DNA of 64,000 nucleotides from Bacteroidota bacterium (GTDB taxonomy: Bacteria > Bacteroidota > Bacteroidia > B-17B0 > Aurantibacillaceae): assembly GCA_018267475.1 (NCBI GenBank), contig JAFDYI010000008.1, forward strand, positions 68,121 through 132,120, given 5' to 3'. Position 1 is the first letter of the stretch, and each line of letters opens with the position of its first letter. Positions 25,058 through 34,275 of the stretch are shown in pieces. Under the pieces are notes generated by a model. The model was not told the DNA's origin, did no database searches, and saw only the letters and a program-made list of their open reading frames with translations. Made by a program: the position numbers and the translations under genes.

Positions 25058-27322
25058 CTACGGCATATCAAAAACATCTCCTTTTCCGGATGCGTTTTCT
25101 TGCATGCTGTTTTCGTCGTCGTACTTACTGCAATCCAACTCTATTTCGGTCATTTTTTTAGGGCGCTCAAAATCGGCAGTACTCACTTTTAGTTTTTTAT
25201 CGGCATATACCTTTTGAAAAAACTTACCCCAAATAGGCAGTGCCATACTGGCTCCTTGTCCTTGGTCGGTGGTATTAAAGTGCACCGCTCTATCCTCGCC
25301 TCCTACCCAGCAGCCGGCGGCCAAATCGGGGGTATATCCTATAAACCAGCCATCGCTGTTATTTTGTGTGGTTCCTGTTTTTCCGGCAATGGGGTTCATC
25401 AGTTTAAAACGATAGCGCAGGCGCGAGCCGGTGCCGTACTGCACCACGCCTTTCATTAGTTCGCACATCACATAGGCTTTTTCTTCATTAAATACTTCTT
25501 CGGTATTGGGTACTAATTCTTCTAATACTTTTCCGTTTTTATCTTCTATACGGGTAACAAAAATAGGTTGCACATAAGTACCCTTGTTGGCAAAGGTGGA
25601 GTTGGCTCCCACCATTTCGTACAAAGAAATATCGGCTACCCCCAAACACAAAGCCGGTACCGCTTCTAAAGGCGAGGTAACACCCATGCGGCGGGCTAAA
25701 TTAACCACGGCATTAGGGCCAAACTTTTTCATCAACGCGGCGCTTACGTAGTTGATGGAGTTGGCTAAGGCCATTTTTAGAGTGATGAGTTTGCCTTCTA
25801 GTTTTTCATCGCCGGCCGAGTTGCTGGGGCACCACTCTTCGCCTGTTTCGGTGGTGATGCAGGTGCGCACATTGGGCATGCGGTAGCAAGGCGAGTAGCC
25901 TTCTTGAATGGCCAAAGCATATACAAAAGGCTTGAAGGTAGAGCCTACCTGGCGTTTCCCTATTTTTACGTGGTCGTATTGAAAGTGTGTGTGGTTAATG
26001 CCCCCTACCCAGGCTTTGATGTAGCCCGTTTGTGGCTGCATAGCCATAAAACCCGATTGCAAAAAACTTTTGTAATAGCGAATGGAGTCGTAAGGGCTCA
26101 TCAAGGTATCTATCTCTCCGCGCCAGCTAAAAACAACCATTTTTACCGGTGTTTTAAACTCTTTCATAATTTCTTCTTCTGTTTTTCCGACTGCTTTTAG
26201 GTTTTTGTATCTGTCACTTCTATGCACGGCGCTTTGCATGATGTTGTGAATTTCGTCTTTGCTTACGTTCCAGGCAAAAGGCGCGTTTTTTTTAGTTTTA
26301 CATTCTTTATCAAATACTTGTTGCAGGGCGCTCATGTGTTCGCTTACTGCTTCTTCGGCGTATTTTTGCATGCGCGAATCAATGGTGGTGTATATTTTTA
26401 ATCCGTCGCGGTATATATCGTACATGCTTCCGTCTTCTTTTTTATGAGAAGCGCACCAATCTTTCAAAAAATTATCGCGCAGATATTCTCTAAAATAGGT
26501 AGCCAAGCCTTCGTTATGGCTTTCGGGGCGAAACACCAAATTAAGCGGTTGCGTTTTTAGAGAATCAAATTTTTCTTGGGATAAATACCGGTATTTTAGC
26601 ATTTGCCCCAGCACTACGTTACGGCGTTGTTGGGTGCGCTGGGCATGCCGTACCGGGTTGAACAAAGAGGGGTTTTTGGCCATACCCACCAGCATGGCGG
26701 CTTGAGGTACGGTCAGTTTATCGGGGGTGGTATTAAAATAAATTTGCGAAGCCGATTTAATACCTACTGCTAAATTTAAAAAATCAAACTTATTGAGGTA
26801 CATGGCCATAATTTCTTGCTTGGTATATAGTTTTTCTAAGCGGGTAGCAATAATCCACTCTTTTATTTTGCGAAACACTAATTGAAATTTACTTAGGTTT
26901 TCTCTGGGAAATTGCATTTTTGCCAACTGTTGGGTAATGGTGCTGCCTCCTCCCGATGAAGAGCTTCCGGTCAGTACACCCGTAGCCGAACGAAAAAGAG
27001 CTTTTAAATCTACTCCGCTGTGTTCCATAAAACGAGCGTCTTCGGTAGCTATGAGAGCGTTGCTAAGGTTGGGACTTAACTCGCTGTACTTTACGTTAAT
27101 GCGGTTTTCTTTGTAAAACTTTCCTAAGATGGCGCCATCAGTACTATACACTACCGAAGCTAAATTACTTTTGGGGTTTTGCAACTCTTCTACCTTAGGT
27201 AATTCGCCAAACACATTGCAAGCAGCTAAAACAATAAGGGTAAAAAAAAGCAATACCGGACTTAGTATCAAAAGCCAAATGGCTAGTACGTATTTTATTG
27301 CATTTTTTTTCGAATCGGCCAT
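25058..27322 (-). CDS. penicillin-binding protein 1A, bifunctional transglycosylase/transpeptidase
   Basis: 754 residues from the ATG at 27322. One transmembrane helix (YVLAIWLLILSPVLLFFTLIVLAAC) is followed by the GT51 domain with the catalytic-Glu motif TEDARFMEHSGVD and STITQQLAKMQFPR. The penicillin-binding domain follows with the active-site SxxK in GSTFKPFVYAL, the SxN motif in ANSINYVSAAL and KTGTTQNNSDGW. It polymerises and cross-links peptidoglycan in the periplasm. A promoter directly abuts the ATG, so the mRNA may be leaderless. An ORF three codons longer (27331) would begin upstream of the predicted transcription start. Confidence 0.96.
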   Translation of the reverse strand: MADSKKNAIKYVLAIWLLILSPVLLFFTLIVLAACNVFGELPKVEELQNPKSNLASVVYSTDGAILGKFYKENRINVKYSELSPNLSNALIATEDARFMEHSGVDLKALFRSATGVLTGSSSSGGGSTITQQLAKMQFPRENLSKFQLVFRKIKEWIIATRLEKLYTKQEIMAMYLNKFDFLNLAVGIKSASQIYFNTTPDKLTVPQAAMLVGMAKNPSLFNPVRHAQRTQQRRNVVLGQMLKYRYLSQEKFDSLKTQPLNLVFRPESHNEGLATYFREYLRDNFLKDWCASHKKEDGSMYDIYRDGLKIYTTIDSRMQKYAEEAVSEHMSALQQVFDKECKTKKNAPFAWNVSKDEIHNIMQSAVHRSDRYKNLKAVGKTEEEIMKEFKTPVKMVVFSWRGEIDTLMSPYDSIRYYKSFLQSGFMAMQPQTGYIKAWVGGINHTHFQYDHVKIGKRQVGSTFKPFVYALAIQEGYSPCYRMPNVRTCITTETGEEWCPSNSAGDEKLEGKLITLKMALANSINYVSAALMKKFGPNAVVNLARRMGVTSPLEAVPALCLGVADISLYEMVGANSTFANKGTYVQPIFVTRIEDKNGKVLEELVPNTEEVFNEEKAYVMCELMKGVVQYGTGSRLRYRFKLMNPIAGKTGTTQNNSDGWFIGYTPDLAAGCWVGGEDRAVHFNTTDQGQGASMALPIWGKFFQKVYADKKLKVSTADFERPKKMTEIELDCSKYDDENSMQENASGKGDVFDMP

Positions 27323-27328
27323 AAAGTG

Positions 27329-27356
27329 CAAAAGTACTGTTAATTTACGAACTCAA
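27329..27356 (-). promoter_or_regulatory. PBP1A promoter (TTG-N17-TACTTTTG)
   Basis: On the minus strand TTG (27356-27354), a 17-base spacer and TACTTTTG (27336-27329) match the Bacteroidota promoter. The -7 box ends six bases before the ATG at 27322, which leaves essentially no leader. Confidence 0.55.
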
Positions 27357-27374
27357 AAAAGAAGGATGTTTCTG

Positions 27375-27767
27375 CTAAAAAGCAGCCGCTATTTTTTGGG
27401 CTATTTCTGTATATTCTTCTTTAGAAAGTGTTATTTTTTTATTCGAAAAATGAGCGTCGCGCTCGTGGTTAGCCGGTATTAAGTGGATGTGGGCATGAGG
27501 CACCTCAAAGCCTAGCACCACAGAGGCTACACGCTGACACGGAATGCTTTTTTTTATGGCTTGCGCTACCCGCTTCGTAAAACGCATCAACTCTTGGTAG
27601 CTCGCCTCGTCCAAATCGTATAAATAGTCTATTTCTTTTTTAGGCACCACTAGGCTATGCCCTTTAGTAAGTGGATGGATATCTAAAAAAGCAAAACAAT
27701 GCTCGTTTTCAGCTATCTTGTAGCAAGGAATCTCTCCTGCCACAATTTTTGAAAAAATACTGGGCAT
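27375..27767 (-). CDS. HIT-family nucleotide-binding hydrolase
   Basis: 130 residues. The histidine triad is explicit: VPHAHIHLIP near residues 90-99, and the N-terminal IFSKIVAGEIPCYKIAENEHCFAFLDIHPLTKGHSLVVPKKE is typical of the HINT branch. It hydrolyses adenosine phosphoramidates or acyl adenylates in the cytoplasm. Its ATG overlaps the TAA of greA (TAATG), so the two are translationally coupled. Confidence 0.94.
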   Translation of the reverse strand: MPSIFSKIVAGEIPCYKIAENEHCFAFLDIHPLTKGHSLVVPKKEIDYLYDLDEASYQELMRFTKRVAQAIKKSIPCQRVASVVLGFEVPHAHIHLIPANHERDAHFSNKKITLSKEEYTEIAQKIAAAF

Positions 27768-28249
27768 TAAATACTGATGGATATAATTTCAAACAACATG
27801 GTACCGGCGGGCACGTTTACTTCTACCTTGTCGCCTACTTTTTTTCCCATCAGAGCCTTTCCTATCGGCGAATCAACCGATATTTTCCCTTCTTTTAGGT
27901 TGGCTTCGCTTTGTGTAACAAGGGTGTAGGTAACCTCTTGCTGGGTTTTGGCGTTTTTTACTTTTACTTTAGTAAGTATAGATGCTTTTGAAGTATCCAA
28001 AGTGCTGGCATCTAAAAGGCGGGCGTTAGCCAACATATCTTCCATCTTCGCTATGCGTGCTTCTAAAAGGCCTTGGGCTTCGCGTGCGGCATCGTATTCG
28101 GCATTTTCACTTAAATCGCCTTTATCGCGTGCTTCCGCCACTTGGCGCGTAAGGTTAGCGCGTTCTTTCGTTTTTAAAAAAAGAAGTTCGTCCTGCAATT
28201 TTTTCAAGCCGTCTTCGGTAAAATACGATACGTTTTGTGTTTGTGCCAT
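27767..28249 (-). CDS. greA: transcription elongation factor GreA
   Basis: 160 residues from the ATG at 28249 (MAQTQNVSYFTEDGLKKLQDEL); 12 further in-frame upstream residues are not GreA-like. The N-terminal antiparallel coiled coil (LLFLKTKERANLTRQVAEARDKGDLSENAEYDAAREAQGLLEARI) carries the acidic tip DLSENAEYD that enters the RNA polymerase secondary channel. The C-terminal FKBP-like domain ends with SPIGKALMGKKVGDKVEVNVPAG. It rescues backtracked polymerase by stimulating transcript cleavage. It is the first gene of a two-gene operon with the HIT protein. Confidence 0.97.
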   Translation of the reverse strand: MAQTQNVSYFTEDGLKKLQDELLFLKTKERANLTRQVAEARDKGDLSENAEYDAAREAQGLLEARIAKMEDMLANARLLDASTLDTSKASILTKVKVKNAKTQQEVTYTLVTQSEANLKEGKISVDSPIGKALMGKKVGDKVEVNVPAGTMLFEIISISI

Positions 28250-28271
28250 AGTTTCTGATATTAAAAAAATT

Positions 28272-28299
28272 ATGAAACCCCGCAAAAGCGAGGTTTCAT
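28272..28299 (-). terminator. intrinsic terminator after the porV-like gene
   Basis: A 12-bp stem (28272-28283 with 28288-28299, one mismatch) with an AAAA loop, followed on the minus strand by ATAA and a run of seven T. It ends the receptor-cargo-PorV transcript and overlaps the predicted greA start site. Confidence 0.75.
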
Positions 28300-28305
28300 T
28301 TGATA

Positions 28306-28334
28306 CAAAGATACGAATTTATTTTTACTTACAA
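28306..28334 (-). promoter_or_regulatory. greA promoter (TTG-N18-TATCTTTG)
   Basis: On the minus strand TTG (28334-28332), an 18-base spacer and TATCTTTG (28313-28306). It overlaps the last codons of the porV-like gene and lies 57 bp before the greA ATG. Confidence 0.55.
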
Positions 28335-29447
28335 CGTTACGCGAATACCGAATGTGTTTACGCCGGCAAAAGCCGTGTTGGTAAAGCGATACGAATAATC
28401 TAAGCCTACATTTGATTTCTTTTCTTTACCAAAAGGTATTTGTACCGTAGCTCCAAAGCTTGGTCCGGTAAGAGTACCGGTGGTTGGAGGAGGTGAATAG
28501 GATAGCGAGGCGTTGTTGGTAGATTGTCTTTCTATGGCATAGCCGCCGCGCACCATCAAAAAGCGTCTGATGGCAATTTCGGTTCCAATGCTAAAAATAT
28601 CGTTTGTAAAGGAGTTAGAAGTAAAGTTAGCTGCTACCGTAATACGGTAATCTTTTTTAAAACCCGATGAATCTTTGGTAAGGTAAAAATCGTAAGCACC
28701 GCCTATGTTTAGCATAGAAGGCAGGTTGAAGCTAGATGATTTGTTATCAAAAGAGGCGGAATAACCGGCTAACGTTCCGTTGTTTAGGTTGGTGGTAAAC
28801 GACAAACCATCACCGGCGTAAGTCATTTTAGGGCCTACGTTTCTTAAAGCAATGCCTATGTGAATTTGGTCGTATTTACCGGTCATGTATTGAATACCTG
28901 CATCTAAAGCCACCCCGGTAGATTTTACATTACTCAGGGCTTCTTGAATAACGCGTATAGAAGCGCCTCCATAGATGTTATCAGAAAACCCTTTAGCGTA
29001 AGACAAAGCCACGTTAATTAGCGAAGGACTAAAAGTAGAGCCCGTACCTTCGGGTTGGTCGGTAGTGGTAATGGGTATTTGCCCGGCGCTCATAGAGAAC
29101 ACGTTGATACCAATAGCTCCGGTAGAGCCTACGTGCTGTGTTAAACCAAAATTATTGATGCTTACCCCCGAGCCGCCTAACCACAAAGTGTGGGTAAACA
29201 ATACTTCGGTTTTGCGAGTAAGAGCCGTACCGGCAATGTTAGAGAACATAGCCTCCAAGCCTCTTACGCAAGATGTGTTGGCATTGGCCCAACCGCTAGA
29301 ACCGGCATAAGGGTTTATCAACAACTCCGAAGCCCCTGCCGATCCTGCCCTGTCGGGGTTACCCGCATAGGAAGCTACAGGCAATGCGGCCATGGCTGTT
29401 ATCAAGGCGCTTGCAATTATTTTTTTAGTTGTATCTTTCATTTCCAT
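28329..29447 (-). CDS. PorV/PorQ-family outer-membrane protein
   Basis: 372 residues; the ATG at 29441 is an equal alternative start. A signal peptide (IIASALITAMAALPVASYA) is followed by the PorV-type opening NPDRAGSAGASELLINPYAGSSGWANANTSCVRGLEAMFSNIAGTA and then regular amphipathic strands of a FadL-like barrel ending FGIRVTL. PorV is the shuttle that carries T9SS cargo from the translocon to the attachment complex. Paralogues such as this one are common in the phylum. Its position directly after the gene for a very large exported protein suggests it serves that cargo. It may instead be a PorQ/PorP-type structural variant. Confidence 0.82.
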   Translation of the reverse strand: MEMKDTTKKIIASALITAMAALPVASYAGNPDRAGSAGASELLINPYAGSSGWANANTSCVRGLEAMFSNIAGTALTRKTEVLFTHTLWLGGSGVSINNFGLTQHVGSTGAIGINVFSMSAGQIPITTTDQPEGTGSTFSPSLINVALSYAKGFSDNIYGGASIRVIQEALSNVKSTGVALDAGIQYMTGKYDQIHIGIALRNVGPKMTYAGDGLSFTTNLNNGTLAGYSASFDNKSSSFNLPSMLNIGGAYDFYLTKDSSGFKKDYRITVAANFTSNSFTNDIFSIGTEIAIRRFLMVRGGYAIERQSTNNASLSYSPPPTTGTLTGPSFGATVQIPFGKEKKSNVGLDYSYRFTNTAFAGVNTFGIRVTL

Positions 29448-29473
29448 ATCTAAACTATTTATTTTTTGTATTT

Positions 29474-29530
29474 CTTATGATATAGCCTTGTTCCTTTTTT
29501 AGTTTGGGCAGCAAGGCTATATTTCATAAG
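29474..29530 (-). other. long hairpin between the secreted-protein and porV-like genes
   Basis: A 17-bp stem (29474-29490 with 29512-29530) broken only by a 2-base bulge, with a 21-base loop. It has no T-run after it on the coding strand, so it is not a simple terminator. It may protect or process the mRNA between the two cistrons. Confidence 0.55.
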
Positions 29531-29553
29531 CATATTTTATTTATGTTCCTATA

Positions 29554-32500
29554 TTAGTATGATTGCAAATCGTAAGGGCGCATCACGCCAAACCATTTTA
29601 ATGTTCTAGTACCTATGCCCGGTGCGTCCACATGCAGGATATACAAACCACTGGCTATTTGTATGTTGGCCGAGTTATGCAAATCCCAATCTAAATAGGT
29701 ATCGCTGTTGTCTTTTTGCAATACGCGTATCAAGGTGCCCGAAAGGGTATAGATGCTAATGGTGCAATTTACCGGTAGGTTAATAATTTTCACACGCAAA
29801 TCAATACGAGTGGTTTCGTACACATCGTGCGAGTAGTACGGGTTGGGCACTATGTTGATCATAGCCAAAGCTGCCTTAGCCGTACCTGCTTGATAGATGC
29901 TGGCCACCGCCGATGCGGTACTAAATGAGTACATCGGGAAGTTGCCGTTTTGTGGAGTAGTAGCCACATCAGAAGGCAAGCCTGCTACGGTAGTATAGCT
30001 TAGAGGTGTCATTGTAAATGTGCTTAAATTAGCCGTATTCGAAGAGCTGGGGATATTAACACTAGTTACAGCAGGAGAGGCTACTGTTGATAAACCGTAT
30101 CTAAAAGGTTTAGGCACACGTATCTGAACTTTAGCATCGCTGGGTATATTTGTACACCCTCCGGCTGCTTTACTTAAATCCACCGAAGACAAGGGCATGG
30201 ACACCCACATAACATCTTTGAAAAACTCGGCCAGTAAGCCCCATTTATTTTTTCGTTGAGCAACTGATAAAGAATTATATTGAGGCCAAGATGTGTTAGG
30301 TGAAATGCTTGCCGGCATGCCTCTAAGCATTTGGTAAGAGCTTGCCCCCGCATCATAGCGTCGTACATCGCTAGGCACTACATCGGAACCAAAAGTGAAA
30401 TTACCGTCCGCGTTATGGCCTAGTACGTAGATGTAGTGCATACCTCCATTTACAACTGTCCCTGCCGAATTGGTGTAGGTAGCCGTAGGGTTCCATAGCA
30501 TATCCCTACCGTTGTTAATACTATCCATAGAATTTTCACCAAAAACGATGTTCAATCGCTCGCCGGTTTCCACATTGATGGCATAACCAGGGAACCAACT
30601 CATGCTGCTGTCGTTAGTAAGCAATCCATCGGCGCTGTTAAAGCCTGCATCACCATTTTTACGACCAAATTTATCTACTGAAGCCGCATGACGCAATTGC
30701 CATTTATAAGAGATGCCGGTAGCCGGATCTATATTAGCCGTTACTCCTGAATTGGGGGCCATATCTACCACAGGGCAACGAGTCCATTTGGTTTGATCGG
30801 CCGTAAGAACTACATCCACACTACTTAACAAACGTGTATCAAGGTTGTTACTAGAACCCAACTCTGACGATGCAAAAGAAGATGCAATCCCTACCGGAAG
30901 GAAGCCGGGATAACTAGCGTTCGGGTTTACAAACCTAAAGGGAGCCCAAGTGCCTCCACACACGCCGCTCCACACCCTACCAGGATCACCAAAAATAGTA
31001 GTGGTTTTTCCTCCTCCCCCAACAATAGGGAAGGTTTCATTAATATCAAAAGGCGATACCAATTTGTTTGTTCCTGACAGTATCCAGTTTTGCGGCGTAC
31101 CATCTACATCTTGAACCCCGCTTAGCCAAGTACTGTTCAAAGAAGAAGCCAACAAATCGCCCGGCAGCGTTTGTCCGTATGCATAGGCAGGTGATGACCA
31201 TAAAAAATATCTTGCTGTAACCTGCGGATCGGTAACTTGTTTTAGCGACACCGAGAAACCTAAAGACTCGTTATTTAAGCCGGTAATAATTTTTTCCTGC
31301 GATGTTCTCAAACCCTCGTCTGATAGCCAGGTTTTGGTTACTTGATTGCCTGACAAATCGGTATAACTGCCCGTCATATACCATTTAATGGTATCGCTGT
31401 TTTTCACTTTTCCGGTATCTATCAAAGCGGTAGAAGCCACCGGAGGATTTCCGTTGTAGTACCACGAAACAACTCCGGTATTAGATGTATTGGCAGTAGC
31501 CGTTACCATACGTATGGTAAAATTACCTTTTACTATACGCAAGGGATCAACTACTTTTACATATACCGGCGCTCCATTTCCTTGATAGGTAATGTTTTGC
31601 GCTCTTCCGTTAGGAGCATTTAATATATCTTGCACACTTTGGTCGGTTAGATACAGCGCATTACCTCCATTACCTTGCCCTTCTATACGGGTTACCGGCA
31701 TGCCGGCTCCATAAGAAGAGTTCATAATAGTACCGTTGTTTTCTACACTGGGGTTATGTGGTATGGCTGAGTATAATTTTACGTTGTTTCTACCTTGCAA
31801 GTAGGGTTTTTTCTGCCCGTTCATATCCCCTGAGCTGGGATCGTTGTAAACAACTACCGTAGTAGCTGTACCGCCTATAACAGTAGGGGTAGCCACCCCT
31901 GTGGGGGATACAGTAGGTTTGTATGGTAAAAAGTTATTGTAGGCATAAGCCACCGCCATAAAGTAATAGGTTTTAAAGTTTACCAAAGTTTTGTTAGATA
32001 CAGCAAACAAATCGGTATTTAAGCTAAAGGAGTTTTGAATGCCGGCATCCGCTCCACTTACCATCAATTGAGGCACCGTACCCAAGGTAGGATCGGAATT
32101 GTAATTGATAAGCTGGCTTACTCCGTCTTTAATATCGCACTGAAACACCAAGCGAGCGCGGTCGGTATTATATAAATCCGATACGGAAACGGTTTGGTCA
32201 ACCAACTGGTATATTTTATAGCCTTGAAAGCGATATACTTTATCCAACACACCGGTAAAGGTAGAGGGGGCTGTTATATTGGGATCTATATCGGCATAAC
32301 GATTGGCCTCGTAGTTATTGCTGGTATAAGGGTTGTTGGTAAGCGTAATTAATAGTTGTTGGTTCAGTTCCTGTATGGTTAAATCGGGTGCATCGGGTCC
32401 ATCTAATACTTTAAAACAATTATCAAACAAAGCCTGTGCTTTATCATCGGCAGCCAACATCATGGGTATGGGAGCTAAAAAGCTGGCGGTGTTAGAGCGC

Positions 32501-34251
32501 GCCCAAGGCAAGCCAAAAGTTACGTAGTTAACGGCACCGGGCTGTAAGGTAAAAGGCCCTGCCGATTGTAAAAATCGTCTATCTCCAAAGGCATCTCCAG
32601 GGGTGTTATACTCCGTCCAATTAGGGTAAGCCGCCGGGGGTGCTATAGGTGTACCGGGCGCACTGGTAGCTCGGTAACCGGAAGGTTTATAGCCAAACGT
32701 CCAACCTTGAGGATCGCTGGTGCCTGGAAATAAAAACTTACAAGCCGGATTGGCGGCAGATACCGCATTTAAACCCAAGTTTCCGTAGGTCATAGGAACA
32801 GCTCCTATTTCCCACACTCCATTCATTAGATTATAGTAGGCTTGGGCACCTGAAGGATTTCCATTAATAGTACCATTTTGATTATTATAATAAGTAAAGC
32901 GCGACATAACGCATTGCTCCGGAAAGCCGTGTGGATCGTTATCAGCAATAGCAGGAGGGCAGGCAAAAGTACCGTTTGGGCATTGAGACCAAGAGCAGTC
33001 CACACAACCATCGCGGTCGTTATCAATGCTGTCGCCTATATCGGCATAAGGGCCTTGAAAAAAGTCGCAACCTATAGCAGGCAGTTTATCGTGATAACCT
33101 ATTTGCCCGTTTGCATCTGGGTCATAGTTTTCACCGTTGTATTGATAACCCAAACCGCGCGACACATCGCAACCTACATAGTCATCTAAATAATAACCCA
33201 AATCGCAATCATTCCATACCGAAAAATAGGTTTTAGTAAGTATGTTTGAACTCCAGTTAATAATTTCATAGTTATAAAAACTCATATCGTTCAACTCGTC
33301 GCTGGTAGCAAACTCAAAGGCCTGTCCTCTAATCTCTACGCCTATGTTGTGTACGCTTCCTGTTTCGGTATGTTTGTTTCCGTTATCGTTAAACACAAAA
33401 AAGTTGGTTACATCGCCAAATAAAAAGCGCACGCAGTGCCCGCGCGGTACCGGCTTAGCGTTAGGGTTGATGTTGTATGCCGGGTAATCACCGGTAGCAT
33501 AATTATAAGTACCATCGCCATTCATATCGTAGTAAGGAGCCAAATAATTCATAGGCGATATGGCATTAGCTAAAGTAGAATTATACAGGGTGGTAGCTAA
33601 GGGATCGGTACCGTTTAAGGTGCTGGCAGGTATGTTTACATTCACTCCTGCTCCCATATAATCGCTATTACCGGGGTAATCTTTTATCCAAGTAGGGGTG
33701 CTGGGGTCGGCCGTATGGTATTGATTCCAGTAAGCATAAAAGTTTACTACATCTTGGCGGTTGAACTGCCACACTTTATCATAAGCCTGGCAAATAGTTT
33801 GATTGGTACTTAAATCAACCGGATTAAGAGGCCCCGGCCAAAAGTCAAAGCCATTTTGGCGATAGGTCATAGCCCCTACGCGCAAGTCGGTACCTACATA
33901 GCCACCAAACCAAAGCGAGCCGGCAAACATAGAGTAGGAGTTACTTCCTTTGGGTATCTCGTACTTAGCTATACTGGCGGCGTAATCCCACCACATATCC
34001 CCATCGGTAAGAATGAGAGTACGCACGTTATTTAGCGAAATTTCTTGCTTGGTTTTTCCTGGTTGGCAGTTGTTTGCCATTACCGAATTATTGCCCCAAT
34101 TGGCGTTTTTATGCCCTTCGCCATTGCCTCCCGTTCCGGGTAGGTTTTCGCGCGCTTGCAAACTGCCCATTGTTAATCCAAAAGAAAGCACTACAAAGCC
34201 TGCTTTCAAGGCGTAACCAGTAGTTGTTTTTGCTTTTGTTTTCATGATCAT
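29554..34251 (-). CDS. large exported protein with Ca-binding segment and C-terminal T9SS-like domain
   Basis: 1565 residues (ATG at 34251; 34245 also possible) with a signal peptide that ends near SLQA|RE. Residues about 385-430 carry a thrombospondin-3-like acidic segment (DIGDSIDNDRDGCVDCSWSQCPNG) and nearby DPDANGQIGY, likely calcium sites. The last 90 residues form an immunoglobulin-like domain (IVPNPYYSHDVYETTRIDL, NLPVNCTISIYTLSGTLIRVL, IASGLYILHVDAPG) resembling T9SS sorting domains, though ending in KWFGVMRP rather than the usual KxxK. I infer a T9SS-exported surface protein of unknown activity. It lies between a TonB receptor (24 bp upstream) and the PorV-like gene. Confidence 0.8.
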   Translation of the reverse strand: MIMKTKAKTTTGYALKAGFVVLSFGLTMGSLQARENLPGTGGNGEGHKNANWGNNSVMANNCQPGKTKQEISLNNVRTLILTDGDMWWDYAASIAKYEIPKGSNSYSMFAGSLWFGGYVGTDLRVGAMTYRQNGFDFWPGPLNPVDLSTNQTICQAYDKVWQFNRQDVVNFYAYWNQYHTADPSTPTWIKDYPGNSDYMGAGVNVNIPASTLNGTDPLATTLYNSTLANAISPMNYLAPYYDMNGDGTYNYATGDYPAYNINPNAKPVPRGHCVRFLFGDVTNFFVFNDNGNKHTETGSVHNIGVEIRGQAFEFATSDELNDMSFYNYEIINWSSNILTKTYFSVWNDCDLGYYLDDYVGCDVSRGLGYQYNGENYDPDANGQIGYHDKLPAIGCDFFQGPYADIGDSIDNDRDGCVDCSWSQCPNGTFACPPAIADNDPHGFPEQCVMSRFTYYNNQNGTINGNPSGAQAYYNLMNGVWEIGAVPMTYGNLGLNAVSAANPACKFLFPGTSDPQGWTFGYKPSGYRATSAPGTPIAPPAAYPNWTEYNTPGDAFGDRRFLQSAGPFTLQPGAVNYVTFGLPWARSNTASFLAPIPMMLAADDKAQALFDNCFKVLDGPDAPDLTIQELNQQLLITLTNNPYTSNNYEANRYADIDPNITAPSTFTGVLDKVYRFQGYKIYQLVDQTVSVSDLYNTDRARLVFQCDIKDGVSQLINYNSDPTLGTVPQLMVSGADAGIQNSFSLNTDLFAVSNKTLVNFKTYYFMAVAYAYNNFLPYKPTVSPTGVATPTVIGGTATTVVVYNDPSSGDMNGQKKPYLQGRNNVKLYSAIPHNPSVENNGTIMNSSYGAGMPVTRIEGQGNGGNALYLTDQSVQDILNAPNGRAQNITYQGNGAPVYVKVVDPLRIVKGNFTIRMVTATANTSNTGVVSWYYNGNPPVASTALIDTGKVKNSDTIKWYMTGSYTDLSGNQVTKTWLSDEGLRTSQEKIITGLNNESLGFSVSLKQVTDPQVTARYFLWSSPAYAYGQTLPGDLLASSLNSTWLSGVQDVDGTPQNWILSGTNKLVSPFDINETFPIVGGGGKTTTIFGDPGRVWSGVCGGTWAPFRFVNPNASYPGFLPVGIASSFASSELGSSNNLDTRLLSSVDVVLTADQTKWTRCPVVDMAPNSGVTANIDPATGISYKWQLRHAASVDKFGRKNGDAGFNSADGLLTNDSSMSWFPGYAINVETGERLNIVFGENSMDSINNGRDMLWNPTATYTNSAGTVVNGGMHYIYVLGHNADGNFTFGSDVVPSDVRRYDAGASSYQMLRGMPASISPNTSWPQYNSLSVAQRKNKWGLLAEFFKDVMWVSMPLSSVDLSKAAGGCTNIPSDAKVQIRVPKPFRYGLSTVASPAVTSVNIPSSSNTANLSTFTMTPLSYTTVAGLPSDVATTPQNGNFPMYSFSTASAVASIYQAGTAKAALAMINIVPNPYYSHDVYETTRIDLRVKIINLPVNCTISIYTLSGTLIRVLQKDNSDTYLDWDLHNSANIQIASGLYILHVDAPGIGTRTLKWFGVMRPYDLQSY

Positions 34252-34275
34252 ACTTTTTATGTTAATACTTTTATC

